A stretch of 64,000 bases of DNA, taken from Pelovirga terrestris. GTDB taxonomy: Bacteria; Desulfobacterota; Desulfuromonadia; Desulfuromonadales; Geopsychrobacteraceae. How positions within the stretch are numbered: position 1 is the stretch's first letter; the number at the start of each line of letters is the position of its first letter. The stretch is taken from the NCBI RefSeq assembly GCF_014773365.1, contig NZ_JACWUN010000014.1, forward strand, positions 31,421 through 95,420, given 5' to 3'. Positions 36,121 to 43,766 of this stretch are shown here, one piece after another. The position numbers and the translations under genes are program-made. The notes beneath the pieces are model-generated. The model saw only the letters and a list, made by a program, of their open reading frames with translations. It had not been told where the DNA came from and did not search any database.

Positions 36121-36408
36121 TCAGCAGCTTGCGCCGCTGGCGGCACCGATAGAAAAGCCTTGACCGTACTCGTTATCGATATAGTTGATCTGACGATCCT
36201 GGGTAAAAGGGAGGACCGACTCTTCGATCAACAGATTAATGTCATTGATGGTGTGAACCTGCCGGCTTACCTGTAGCTCATCCAGAGCCAACCCCAAACG
36301 GGGGCCACCTCAGCCAAAGCCTTCAAATACAATCCGCAGGTGTTTTCCGGGGTGCTCCTGCATCAGTTCCTTGATTTTGTCACGGGCAACATCAGTTATT
36401 TTCAGCAA
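36121..36408 (-). CDS. HesB/IscA-like selenoprotein (in-frame UGA)
   Basis: A 95-residue A-type Fe-S carrier read through an in-frame TGA at 36312-36310. Translation gives MLKITDVARDKIKELM, then FEGFG-U-GGPRLGLALDE, and ends SIGAASGASC. The UGA falls at residue 33, exactly where IscA/HesB proteins have the first cluster cysteine. Homology continues unbroken on both sides, and a final Cys95 matches the C-terminal cysteine region. TTG 36408 has AAGGAGA upstream. HesB-like selenoproteins are known from Geobacter-type bacteria. Candidate SECIS hairpins follow the UGA. A pseudogene with a single stop is the alternative. FmdB lies just upstream, possibly in one operon. Confidence 0.85.
36274..36305 (-). 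promoter_or_regulatory. Candidate bacterial SECIS element
   Basis: Two overlapping stem-loops lie just after the UGA on the minus-strand RNA. One is GCC-CCC-GUUU-GGG-GUU-GGC with bulged bases (36305-36287). The other is UGGCUC-UGGAU-GAGCUA (36290-36274), whose loop with two G begins about 26 bases past the UGA. That distance fits the usual range for bacterial SECIS loops, so I favour the second. Confidence 0.55.
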
Positions 36409-36465
36409 AATTTTTCTCCTTCGGTGATGGTTACGGGTTGTCGGGTTGTGCTCAATCCGGGTAGT

Positions 36466-36488
36466 AAGGTGGTCACGCCACCTTTTTT
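36466..36488 (+). terminator. Plus-strand terminator-like hairpin
   Basis: AAGGTGG pairs with CCACCTT around TCACG and is followed by T residues. It lies between the HesB-like and FmdB genes, so on the minus strand it would sit between two genes of a putative operon, where it lacks a T run. No plus-strand gene obviously uses it. Confidence 0.5.
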
Positions 36489-36495
36489 GTCATCC

Positions 36496-36678
36496 TCAGG
36501 TAAAACCTGCTCCGCTGCTCGAGCCACACGAACTGCCGGACGTGCTGATCGCTGAGCGCGAGACCCTGCGTACTGCCGGTTTAAAGCAGACCGGGCAGGG
36601 GATGTCGGTTTGCGACCTTGTCTGAATTTTTTCTGTTATTTTTCCACACTGCGGGCACTGATACTCGAAAATCGGCAT
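36496..36678 (-). CDS. FmdB-family zinc-ribbon protein
   Basis: A 60-residue protein beginning MPIFEYQCPQCGK, the standard FmdB_N zinc-ribbon start. A second pair in PCPVC completes the Cys4 site (Cys8, Cys11, Cys28, Cys31). The tail is Ser/Gly-rich with one further Cys. Function is unknown; the family name comes from a putative formamidase regulator. GGAGGAGCT precedes ATG 36678. The HesB-like gene follows 87 bases downstream on the same strand. Confidence 0.85.
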   Translation of the reverse strand: MPIFEYQCPQCGKITEKIQTRSQTDIPCPVCFKPAVRRVSRSAISTSGSSCGSSSGAGFT

Positions 36679-36883
36679 AGCTCCTCCTTGATGTAAATAT
36701 ACATATAAGTATATATATGGCTTTGTTTGTTTTCAAGCCTTTTTTTGATCGTTTCTTTGTTCGGGTCAAAGAAAGCAGGTAGCCCGATCGTTTTTTATCC
36801 GAAACCTTCACATTCAACCATAGACGCAAAGCCATTTTGATATATACTAACGCCGTTTTATTCTTTCTCACAGGGAGGTTGTT

Positions 36884-37660
36884 ATGACAGAAACACCAAT
36901 TTTAAGCCGGGTAGAACATCACATCGGCTACATTACCCTTAATCGTCCGCAGGCCTTGAATACCTTCACCCCGGAATTTTCCGATCTGCTCGATCAGAGC
37001 CTTTGGGCAATGGAGCGGGACGATGATGTTCGGGTCATCGTGATTGAAGCAAGAGGAAAGCATTTCAGTGTGGGGATTTCCCTTGAGGAGTTTCGTGGCA
37101 AGACCCCTCTGGAAGCGCGGCGTTTTCTCCATCGGATTGACGCTTTTTACCATACCCTGAATCGCCTGAATAAGCCGACGATTGCTGCCGTGCAGGGGTA
37201 TGCTGCGGCTAACGGTGCCGGGCTGTCCTTCGCTTGTGATATGACGGTTGCGACTGAAAGTGCCGTGTTCGGTACCACTGCTATCAACGTTGGGCTGATC
37301 TGTCTGGGGCCGGCAGTGCCCCTGCTACGTCTGGTCGGGCGCAAAAAGGCGATGGAGATGGTTCTGACTGGTGAGACCATGAGCGCGACTGAAGCACAAC
37401 GACTGGGCCTGGTCAACCGCGTAGTCGCTGACGATGCGCTGGCAGCTGAGACCCTTAAGCTGGCCCAGACCCTGACCGCAAAAAGCCCGCTGGCCCTGCG
37501 GGCCGGTAAAGAAGGTTTGCGGCGCCTGCAGGATGTCCCTTACCATCAGGGCCTGGAAAATATGGATGACCTTTTTGCTGCGTTGACTACCTGTAGCGAT
37601 GCTGAAGAGGGGATCAGCGCCTTTCTTGAAAAACGCTCTGCGCAATGGCAGGAATGCTAG
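36884..37660 (+). CDS. Enoyl-CoA hydratase/isomerase family protein
   Basis: A 258-residue crotonase-fold enzyme. The oxyanion-hole strands are HFSVGISLEEF and the GYAAANGAGLSFACD segment. The latter supplies the Gly that binds the thioester carbonyl. The acid/base Glu positions of classical hydratases are not obvious (FGTTAINVGLICLGP replaces the usual FGxPEhxxG). A hydratase reaction is therefore not assured, and isomerase or another crotonase activity is possible. GGGAGG precedes ATG 36884. Confidence 0.88.
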   Translation: MTETPILSRVEHHIGYITLNRPQALNTFTPEFSDLLDQSLWAMERDDDVRVIVIEARGKHFSVGISLEEFRGKTPLEARRFLHRIDAFYHTLNRLNKPTIAAVQGYAAANGAGLSFACDMTVATESAVFGTTAINVGLICLGPAVPLLRLVGRKKAMEMVLTGETMSATEAQRLGLVNRVVADDALAAETLKLAQTLTAKSPLALRAGKEGLRRLQDVPYHQGLENMDDLFAALTTCSDAEEGISAFLEKRSAQWQEC

Positions 37661-37780
37661 CATGGTGAATGATCGGATCAGGGTCAGCGCTAATTCCTTA
37701 ACCATAGCGGGATAACTTAAATGCCCAGGGAGCTGTTATGTCAAAATGGTTTGTAACTTAATTTACCACTGTCCTTGCGC

Positions 37781-37860
37781 AGGGTCGGAGTTTCTGTGGC
37801 AAGGGTGACCGGCCGTTTTGTCCTGTAGGATCGCTATACCGAGGATTGGGGGTCGGCCAT
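37781..37860. repeat. Degenerate partial copy of the long palindromic repeat (copy D)
   Basis: AGGGTCGGAGTTTCTGTGGCAAGGGT resembles, in pieces, the reverse complement of copy C (GGGTCGG, TCCTGTGGCAAGAG). TTTTGTC and TCGCTAT follow in the same order with an insertion between them. The far arm is poorly preserved. It lies in the gap between the enoyl-CoA hydratase gene and the riboswitch promoter. Confidence 0.4.
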
Positions 37861-37928
37861 CTGGTCTGACATGATGGGCATATGAGCCAACATGATTCGA
37901 TTCATCAGTCATTGTTGCTGAATTATAT

Positions 37929-37956
37929 TTGACAATGGATGGATTTGAGCTATAGT
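37929..37956 (+). promoter_or_regulatory. Sigma-70 promoter of the riboswitch-diguanylate cyclase unit
   Basis: TTGACA at 37929-37934 and TATAGT at 37951-37956 with a 16-base spacer. The predicted start near 37963 leaves a short leader before the aptamer. Confidence 0.75.
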
Positions 37957-37972
37957 TGGTTAAATTTAAATA

Positions 37973-38051
37973 AGCTTCCGATAAGGGCAAACCCGGCGCG
38001 ATCCGGGGACGCAAAGCCACGGGTCCCACGCGGACAGCCGGGTTGCCGAAG
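37973..38051 (+). ncRNA. c-di-GMP-I (GEMM) riboswitch aptamer
   Basis: The conserved GEMM-I core is readable: AAGGGCAAACC, then a P2 hairpin CCCGG/CCGGG capped by a GCGA-type loop, then GGGGACGCAAAGCC. P3 follows (CGG-GTCC/GGAC..CCG), then GGGTTGCCGA. The base at the ligand-selecting position of AGGGCAAA is G, not the A seen in many cyclic-AMP-GMP-preferring GEMM-Ib aptamers, so c-di-GMP is predicted. CTTC (37975-37978) and GAAG (38048-38051) can form P1. A terminator and then a diguanylate cyclase gene follow. Confidence 0.9.
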
Positions 38052-38063
38052 AGTCAGTTGTCG

Positions 38064-38096
38064 GACCCACTTCGGTATGAAGCTGGGTCTTTTTTT
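38064..38096 (+). terminator. Riboswitch-controlled terminator
   Basis: GACCCA-CTTC pairs with GAAG-CTGGGTC around a short loop, followed by seven T. CTTCGG (38070-38075) in its left arm is complementary to CCGAAG (38046-38051) at the 3' edge of the aptamer, giving a plausible antiterminator when P1 is open. That arrangement predicts termination when ligand is bound (off-switch). Confidence 0.8.
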
Positions 38097-38161
38097 GTAA
38101 GTCAGGGGGCCTTTGTTGCTTTAGGGCGAAGTGACCAACTTATGATTGGGAGCGGACAGCA

Positions 38162-39871
38162 ATGGGCAAAGCTCAGGATGACAGGTTCCAGCGCAGGGTC
38201 AGACTGCAGAAGCTGCGTTGCCGTGCCCTGAGCTTCTGGTCAGGTGTTGGTTTGCGTCCGCGCCTGATTGGGGCTTTTTTACTGGTTTCCCTGATTCCTT
38301 TAGTGATTCTCTTTTTTGCCCAGTATCAAATCTCCAAACGTAACACGCTTGATCAGATCGAATCGAACCTGATCCAGATTGCCGAGGGGCAACAGCGGCG
38401 TATCAATCTGGAGTTGCAGCGGCTTTTTGAACAACTGAAACTGGTAAACAGTCGAACCCAGCTACGGATCAGTTTAAGGGCTTATCACCAGACCGGTGAG
38501 CATCACCACCTGGAACTATTGAACCGGATTATCGGCGATGCCCTTGCGTCCATGGAGCATTTTGTCGGTATCTGGATTCGTAATCCCGCTGATGATCTGG
38601 TAACGGGAGTTCACAATGAGGATCCGGAGGCTCTCTGCTCACTGATTCCCCCTGTTCAGCAGTCAGGGGCGGAGCAACTGCAGTTGCACTGGTTAGCCGA
38701 AGATACCCCCTGCATCTGGGTGAGTGGACCCCTCTATCTTGAAGATCAATACCTCGGCAGTCTTCATCTGCTGGTCACTATGGCCGACATCGTTGCCGTG
38801 CTTGAAGATTTTCGTTGTGAGCACTCCGGGATGGGAAATGTTCTGCTGCTGCCGACTGAGAATCACAACGTAAAAATCCTGGGAACCCAGTGTCCGGTTC
38901 ATGGGGAAGCTAATCAGGCTTTTTATCGTTTGTTAGAATCGCCCGGTCTTGACGGCTCATTAATTGCTGGTGGGGACAATATGCCCCCGGTTTACCAACA
39001 CGACCAAATAGCATTGGTTCGGCAACTCAGTTATGGCTTCGGTGATGTGCTGGTTCACGTTCCTCCGACCTCGTTGAATGATGTTTTCTGGGGTCAGATG
39101 CGCTATCTGTTGGTGATGACCTTGTTCGCTCTGGCCCTGGTCACTGTGATGGCCCTTGCCTTGGCGCGCATGATCGCCCGCCCGCTGCGGGAACTGACCA
39201 AGGCGACTTCAATCTTGCATATCGGCCAAAGCGACGTCCATATCAAAGAACGGTTCTGGGGTGAATTTGCTGAACTGACGCTGTCGTTCAATCGTGCCAT
39301 GCGTGCGCTTTCACGCCGTACTCGCGAGCTGAATCGGGAGGTTGAAGCGCGCCGCCGTTCGCAGGAAAAACTGGTCGATCTGGCCAATACCGATACCCTG
39401 ACCGGTTTGATTAATCGTCGCTATTTTATGGAAAAATTTCGTGAGGTGCTCAGGTTGCCTTTCAGGGATCGGCAACCGGCGGCGCTCTTGTACATTGATC
39501 TGGACAATTTCAAACCCATCAACGACAGCATGGGGCACGAAGCGGGCGATCTGGTGCTGCAGGTGGTCGCTGGAAGGATTCGTCACTTGCTGCGCGAAGG
39601 GGATTTGGCGGCGCGGATGGGCGGTGATGAATTTGTGTTGTTGTTGATGGCGGATGGTTTGCATCCTCTCGATCCGGAGATGATAGCCATGCGGGTTGAA
39701 GAGCAATTAAGCCTGCCGATGACGATCAAGAATCAGGTGATCAGGGTTGGGTGCAGCATCGGTACCGTCAGACTCTCCCCCGGTGAGGAACCTCACGTGG
39801 CGCTCAACCGGGCAGATCAGGCAATGTACCGGGTCAAGCATTCACACCGTACCAACAAGACTGAAAATTGA
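38162..39871 (+). CDS. Membrane sensor diguanylate cyclase (Cache-HAMP-GGDEF)
   Basis: A 569-residue protein. A basic N terminus is followed by a membrane helix near 38-57 and a periplasmic sensor of about 260 residues. The sensor carries a dCache-like pattern (LDQIESNLIQIAEGQQRRI). A second helix lies near 318-342, followed by HAMP (ARPLRELTKATS) and a linker helix. The GGDEF domain has DTLTGLINRRYF, YIDLDNFKPINDSMGH and the active RMGGDEFVLLL. REGD five residues before GGDEF is an intact inhibitory site. It should make c-di-GMP from two GTP and be product-inhibited. Its mRNA carries a c-di-GMP riboswitch. GGGAG lies before ATG 38162. Confidence 0.93.
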   Translation: MGKAQDDRFQRRVRLQKLRCRALSFWSGVGLRPRLIGAFLLVSLIPLVILFFAQYQISKRNTLDQIESNLIQIAEGQQRRINLELQRLFEQLKLVNSRTQLRISLRAYHQTGEHHHLELLNRIIGDALASMEHFVGIWIRNPADDLVTGVHNEDPEALCSLIPPVQQSGAEQLQLHWLAEDTPCIWVSGPLYLEDQYLGSLHLLVTMADIVAVLEDFRCEHSGMGNVLLLPTENHNVKILGTQCPVHGEANQAFYRLLESPGLDGSLIAGGDNMPPVYQHDQIALVRQLSYGFGDVLVHVPPTSLNDVFWGQMRYLLVMTLFALALVTVMALALARMIARPLRELTKATSILHIGQSDVHIKERFWGEFAELTLSFNRAMRALSRRTRELNREVEARRRSQEKLVDLANTDTLTGLINRRYFMEKFREVLRLPFRDRQPAALLYIDLDNFKPINDSMGHEAGDLVLQVVAGRIRHLLREGDLAARMGGDEFVLLLMADGLHPLDPEMIAMRVEEQLSLPMTIKNQVIRVGCSIGTVRLSPGEEPHVALNRADQAMYRVKHSHRTNKTEN

Positions 39872-39956
39872 TACCGCTGCTCTTAAAAATAGCCTCTTTG
39901 ACCTCGTGACCCCCGGCAATGGCTAACCAACAAAACCTAACAACAGGGAATCAACG

Positions 39957-40559
39957 ATGATCCAGGCATTAAAGAAGATCTTCAGCCGAGGTGGTTGCGA
40001 GAAATGTGGCTGGCTGGTGGCTTGTCCTGAGTGTTCCGAACGGATGCGCCGGGTAGATAGCGATCTGACAAAGATTGAAAGAGCCCGTGCCCGCCGCAAA
40101 GACCCACGATATTTCAGCAAGGACCAACCCCTTAAAGGGCGTTTCGCGGGCCTGGTTGATAAGGGGTCTTTTATCGAGGTCCTGAAACAGGTGCTGGTCG
40201 AGACGAAAGGTGAATCAGGAGAACCCCTGATGCTGACGGTTACCCTTGCTCCCTTCGGGGCGATGGTTGCTCCTGCCGATCGCCGGCAGGTGATGCAGGA
40301 GGTGGCGCAACGCATTATCTCCCAGGTACGGCACCAAGATTTCGTTACCAGCTTTGATGAGCTGACCTTTGCTTTGTTGCTGGTTGCCTGTGGTGAGGAA
40401 CCACTGAACTTCGAGGTTTGCGCCAAGCGGATCGAAGATCGGCTGGCACTACCCCTGGTTTGTTCAGATCAGCAGATGGAGCTTTGTTATAAAATTCGCA
40501 ATATTTTGTTGCGGCCGGGAACCACCCTTGATCATATCCAGCAGCAGATGGATTCATGA
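39957..40559 (+). CDS. Cys4 motif plus degenerate GGDEF-like protein
   Basis: A 200-residue soluble protein. CEKC (14-17) and CPEC (23-26) form a likely zinc site. From about residue 68 the pattern follows a GGDEF fold (FIEVLKQVLVE, then QEVAQRIISQVRHQDFVTSFDELTFALLLV). The catalytic loop is FDELT instead of GGDEF, and the metal and GTP residues are missing. It cannot be a cyclase. It starts 86 bases after the riboswitch-controlled cyclase with AGGGAA ahead of the ATG and no terminator between, so it is probably co-transcribed. A binding or adaptor role is inferred. Confidence 0.7.
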   Translation: MIQALKKIFSRGGCEKCGWLVACPECSERMRRVDSDLTKIERARARRKDPRYFSKDQPLKGRFAGLVDKGSFIEVLKQVLVETKGESGEPLMLTVTLAPFGAMVAPADRRQVMQEVAQRIISQVRHQDFVTSFDELTFALLLVACGEEPLNFEVCAKRIEDRLALPLVCSDQQMELCYKIRNILLRPGTTLDHIQQQMDS

Positions 40560-40611
40560 GTTTAGAGAAATTGGGTGAGAGGGCGCTTTTGACCATTTCA
40601 GGCCCCATCAT

Positions 40612-42120
40612 TCAAAGAAACAGCTGGTAAACCGGATCATCTGTCTGTTCCAGAAACCGATAGCCGATGCGGTCAAGAAACGCCATTAGTTTGTTTTCAT
40701 CACCGAGCGGCAACTCCAGGCCGATCAGCACGCGGCCGAATTCCCCCCCCTGATTGCGGTAGTGAAACAGGGAAATATTCCAGTTGGTTCCCATGTCGGC
40801 CAGAAAGCGGGTCAGGGCGCCGGCACGTTCCGGGAACCAGAAGCGGAACAGGCGCTCCCTGGTCGCTGCCGTCGAGCGCCCGCCAACCATGTAGCGCAGA
40901 TGGGTTTTGGCCAGCTCGTTGGCGGTCAGATCGATGGTCGGATAGCCGCGCCGGCTGAGCTGGTCACAAAAGGCTTGCCGTGCCGGTTCCCCACCAATGG
41001 CAACGCCGAGAAACAGGTGGGCTTTGTCGCGATCGGCAAGGCGATAGCTAAACTCGGTGATGCTGGTACCGGCCAGCAGCTCGCTGCAAAAGTGGCGCAA
41101 AGCGCCCGGTTTTTCCGGAATGGTGACGGCAAACAGGGATTCAAGCCCTTCACCAACCTGGGTGCGTTCTGAAACATAACGCAGCCGCTCAAAATTCATG
41201 TTGGCGCCGGAGTTGATGGCGACCAGGGTTTCTCCGCTGACCTGCCGTTGTTTGACGTATTGTTTGAGCCCGGCCATGGCCAGGGCCCCGGCGGGCTCGA
41301 CGATAGAGCGGCTGGCCTGATAAATACTCTTGATCGCACTGCAGATCTCGTCGGTTGAGACGCGGATAATCTCATCAACATGCTTGCGGCACAGGTCAAA
41401 GGTTTTTTTGCCGACCTGCCGTACCGCTACGCCATCGGCAAAAATACCAACGGTTTCAAGGGTGATGCGTTTGTCCGCGACCAGGGATTGGTACATGGCG
41501 TCACTGTCGAGGGGTTCGACCCCAATAATCCGGACCTGCGGTGCCAGCGCCTTGAAATAGGTGGCAATGCCGGCAATCAGACCGCCACCACCCACCGGTA
41601 CAAAAATCGCATCGAGTTTGCCGGCACTCTGGCGCAGGATTTCATCGGCAACGGTTCCCTGACCGGCAATAATCATTTCATCGTCAAACGGCGGGATAAA
41701 GGTCAGGTTACGCTGCTGTTGCAGCTGTTCGCAGTGGTCAGCGGCTTCTGAATAATTATCGCCATGAAGGACAACCTCGGCGCCGAGTCTTCTAACCGCA
41801 TCAATTTTGATCCTCGGAGTGGTTACCGGCATCACGATCAACGCCTTGATGCCCAGCTTTTTGGCCGAAAAAGCGACCCCTTGGGCATGATTCCCGGCGG
41901 AGGCGCAGATCACCCCACGGATCTGTTCGGTTTCGTGGAGTTGAGCGATTTTGTTGTAGGCCCCACGAATTTTAAATGAGAAAACCGGTTGCAGATCTTC
42001 GCGTTTGATCAGAATCCGGTTGCCCAGTTGCAGTGAGAGTTCGGTGGCCTCTTCGAGGGGGGTTTCGACTGCCGCCTCGTAAACCCGTGAGGTCAGAATT
42101 TTGCGAATCATTTCCTGCAT
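40612..42120 (-). CDS. ilvA: Threonine ammonia-lyase, biosynthetic
   Basis: PLP enzyme of 502 residues that converts threonine to 2-oxobutyrate, the first committed step to isoleucine. The PLP lysine is Lys50 in FSFKIRGAYN, and the phosphate-binding loop is GGGGLIAGIA. SAGNHAQGVA is intact. The C-terminal 170 residues hold two ACT-like regulatory domains, seen from LFAVTIPEKPGALRHFC and FRFWFPERAGALTRFL. The length and both domains match the isoleucine-feedback-inhibited biosynthetic form. AGGAAAG lies before ATG 42120. Confidence 0.95.
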   Translation of the reverse strand: MQEMIRKILTSRVYEAAVETPLEEATELSLQLGNRILIKREDLQPVFSFKIRGAYNKIAQLHETEQIRGVICASAGNHAQGVAFSAKKLGIKALIVMPVTTPRIKIDAVRRLGAEVVLHGDNYSEAADHCEQLQQQRNLTFIPPFDDEMIIAGQGTVADEILRQSAGKLDAIFVPVGGGGLIAGIATYFKALAPQVRIIGVEPLDSDAMYQSLVADKRITLETVGIFADGVAVRQVGKKTFDLCRKHVDEIIRVSTDEICSAIKSIYQASRSIVEPAGALAMAGLKQYVKQRQVSGETLVAINSGANMNFERLRYVSERTQVGEGLESLFAVTIPEKPGALRHFCSELLAGTSITEFSYRLADRDKAHLFLGVAIGGEPARQAFCDQLSRRGYPTIDLTANELAKTHLRYMVGGRSTAATRERLFRFWFPERAGALTRFLADMGTNWNISLFHYRNQGGEFGRVLIGLELPLGDENKLMAFLDRIGYRFLEQTDDPVYQLFL

Positions 42121-42147
42121 GGAGGTTCTTTCCTGTTGGTTTTGAAG

Positions 42148-43236
42148 TTATTCGTAGCGCAGACCAGGTGTTCGACCATCTTGTTCGATAAACATTTTCA
42201 CATATTGCAGCCGCTCGTAATCTTTCGGAGCGTTGCTGGCGTGACGGCTCATGCGTCCGCGCACATCAGCTAACGTACTGTAGCCGTTGTTTTCCATCCA
42301 CTGGCGCAGTTCTTTTTCGATGACCTTGATGGAACTGAGGCCATGCAGGTAGAGGGTCGAACAGAGTTGGGTCACGGTGGTGCCGGCGAGCAGTGCCTTG
42401 ATCACTCCGGTGCTGTCATGGATGCCGGTCGTGGCGCCAAAATCGCAGTTGACGGTGCCATAGAGCAGAGAGATCCAGCGCAATGTGTCGGCCATATCAT
42501 GGGGGGAACTGTAGGGCGAACCATGGGTTAGTTGTTGCTTGTCAATATCGATATCAAAACGATAAAAGCGATTGAACAGAATCAGGGCATCGGCTCCTTT
42601 ACGGATCATCTTGCCGGGTTGACGATCCTTCCCCATCCAGCCAACGCTGTAGTTCGGCGCTTCGGCCTGGTCGCTGGTCAGGCGTTTGGCCACATGGGCG
42701 AGTGAGGTGAAGTAGGGGCCGATTTTCAACGCCACCGGAATGCTGGCCTGGTGTTTGACCTCACGCAGAATGTTAAGGTAGTCAGCAACAATATGATCAC
42801 AGGGACGTGATGAGTCGGTCGGCAGGATGCTGATATTGAGCTCGATGGCGTCAGCTCCGGCTTCCTGGAGCTGGTGGGCGTAGCTGGCCCAGGAATCAGC
42901 GCTGACGCAATTAAGGCTGGCAATAATGGGAATCGTTACCGCCTTTTTGGCGTCCCTGACCAGTTTGAGGTACTGCGAAGGGCCGAATGCGTTCCCATAG
43001 CTTTGCAGATACTGGAACGCTTCACCGTAACCCGAGTAGTCCTCGGCGTGGCGGCTCAGGGACGAGATGTCACCCCTGATCTGTTCCTCAAACAGGGAGC
43101 GCAGAACCACCGCACCGGCACCGGCTGCGGCGCACTGACGGACTCCATCCAGGGTGCCGGTCAGGCAGCAGCTGGCGACAACCAGTGGATTTTTCAGGGC
43201 AAGCCCCATATAGTTGGTGGACAGGTCGGTCATCAT
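42148..43236 (-). CDS. Dihydroorotate dehydrogenase-like protein
   Basis: A 362-residue TIM-barrel flavoprotein-like enzyme. It shows NPLVVASCCLTGTLDGVRQC, PIIASLNCVS, DAIELNISILPTD and PVALKIGPYF, which align in style with class 1 PyrD. The usual catalytic Cys/Ser loop (NxSCPN) is replaced by NISILPTDSS, so it belongs to the PyrD-like group of unknown substrate and not to pyrimidine synthesis. GGAGACG precedes tandem ATGs. It starts 92 bases from the divergent DUF2007 gene. Confidence 0.85.
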   Translation of the reverse strand: MMTDLSTNYMGLALKNPLVVASCCLTGTLDGVRQCAAAGAGAVVLRSLFEEQIRGDISSLSRHAEDYSGYGEAFQYLQSYGNAFGPSQYLKLVRDAKKAVTIPIIASLNCVSADSWASYAHQLQEAGADAIELNISILPTDSSRPCDHIVADYLNILREVKHQASIPVALKIGPYFTSLAHVAKRLTSDQAEAPNYSVGWMGKDRQPGKMIRKGADALILFNRFYRFDIDIDKQQLTHGSPYSSPHDMADTLRWISLLYGTVNCDFGATTGIHDSTGVIKALLAGTTVTQLCSTLYLHGLSSIKVIEKELRQWMENNGYSTLADVRGRMSRHASNAPKDYERLQYVKMFIEQDGRTPGLRYE

Positions 43237-43328
43237 CGTCTCCGTTCGTCGTCGGTATCATCGTTGCTGGCCTGAATTTATGCCGGTCTGTTTCTTTCCC
43301 TGTGTTGCTGTTGTTATACTGTCGACCT

Positions 43329-43649
43329 ATGAAAAAACTACATGTTTTCGGTTTTCATGAAGCGTACCTTGCCGGCCTGCTGCGGGATATCCTGATCCGC
43401 GAGGAGATTGACTGTGTTTTGCGCAATGTCGAGCTGACCGCCGCTGTTGGTGAAATTCCCTTTATTGAGTGCTGTCCGGAACTCTGGGTAGTTGATAATG
43501 AAGCCTGGCCCCGGGCGAAAATGTTTGTAGATGCCTGGCTCAAAAAAGATCCGCTCGCACCTGCTTGGCGCTGCCCACAATGTCAGGAGACCCTTGAAGG
43601 GCACTTTGGTGCCTGCTGGCGTTGTGGTTGTTTGCGTGTAGATGGATAG
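43329..43649 (+). CDS. DUF2007-like protein with C-terminal zinc ribbon
   Basis: A 106-residue protein. The first 75 residues fit DUF2007 (YLAGLLRDILIREEIDCVLRN, then ELWVVDNEAWPRAK), a ferredoxin-like fold predicted to be a signal-transducing domain. The tail CPQC...CWRC supplies a Cys4 zinc ribbon. No ribosome-binding site precedes ATG 43329. A TATACT box at 43313-43318 would start the transcript within a few bases of the ATG, so a leaderless message is possible. Function is unknown. Confidence 0.7.
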   Translation: MKKLHVFGFHEAYLAGLLRDILIREEIDCVLRNVELTAAVGEIPFIECCPELWVVDNEAWPRAKMFVDAWLKKDPLAPAWRCPQCQETLEGHFGACWRCGCLRVDG

Positions 43650-43766
43650 ATACCATATCGTTATGATGCTGAACAGGGTTGTCTGGGCAGAGGACAATAA
43701 TCGAGTCGGAACGGCTGCCCTGATTTTTTAATGGTTCGTTAATGAGGGTCACAGGGAGGAACATAG

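Noticed and set aside
36088..36276. Small plus-strand open frame
   Set aside because: It lies antisense to the HesB-like selenoprotein gene, whose conserved protein pattern explains the sequence.
37973..38051. cGAMP-specific GEMM-Ib riboswitch
   Set aside because: The ligand-selecting base in AGGGCAAA is G. Not fully excluded, since some G-type aptamers are promiscuous.
38043..38231. Open frame across the riboswitch terminator
   Set aside because: It spans the aptamer edge and the terminator hairpin; the cyclase frame starting at 38162 is the real gene.
42148..43236. Genuine pyrD for pyrimidine synthesis
   Set aside because: The conserved active-site loop of PyrD is absent and no pyrimidine genes are adjacent.
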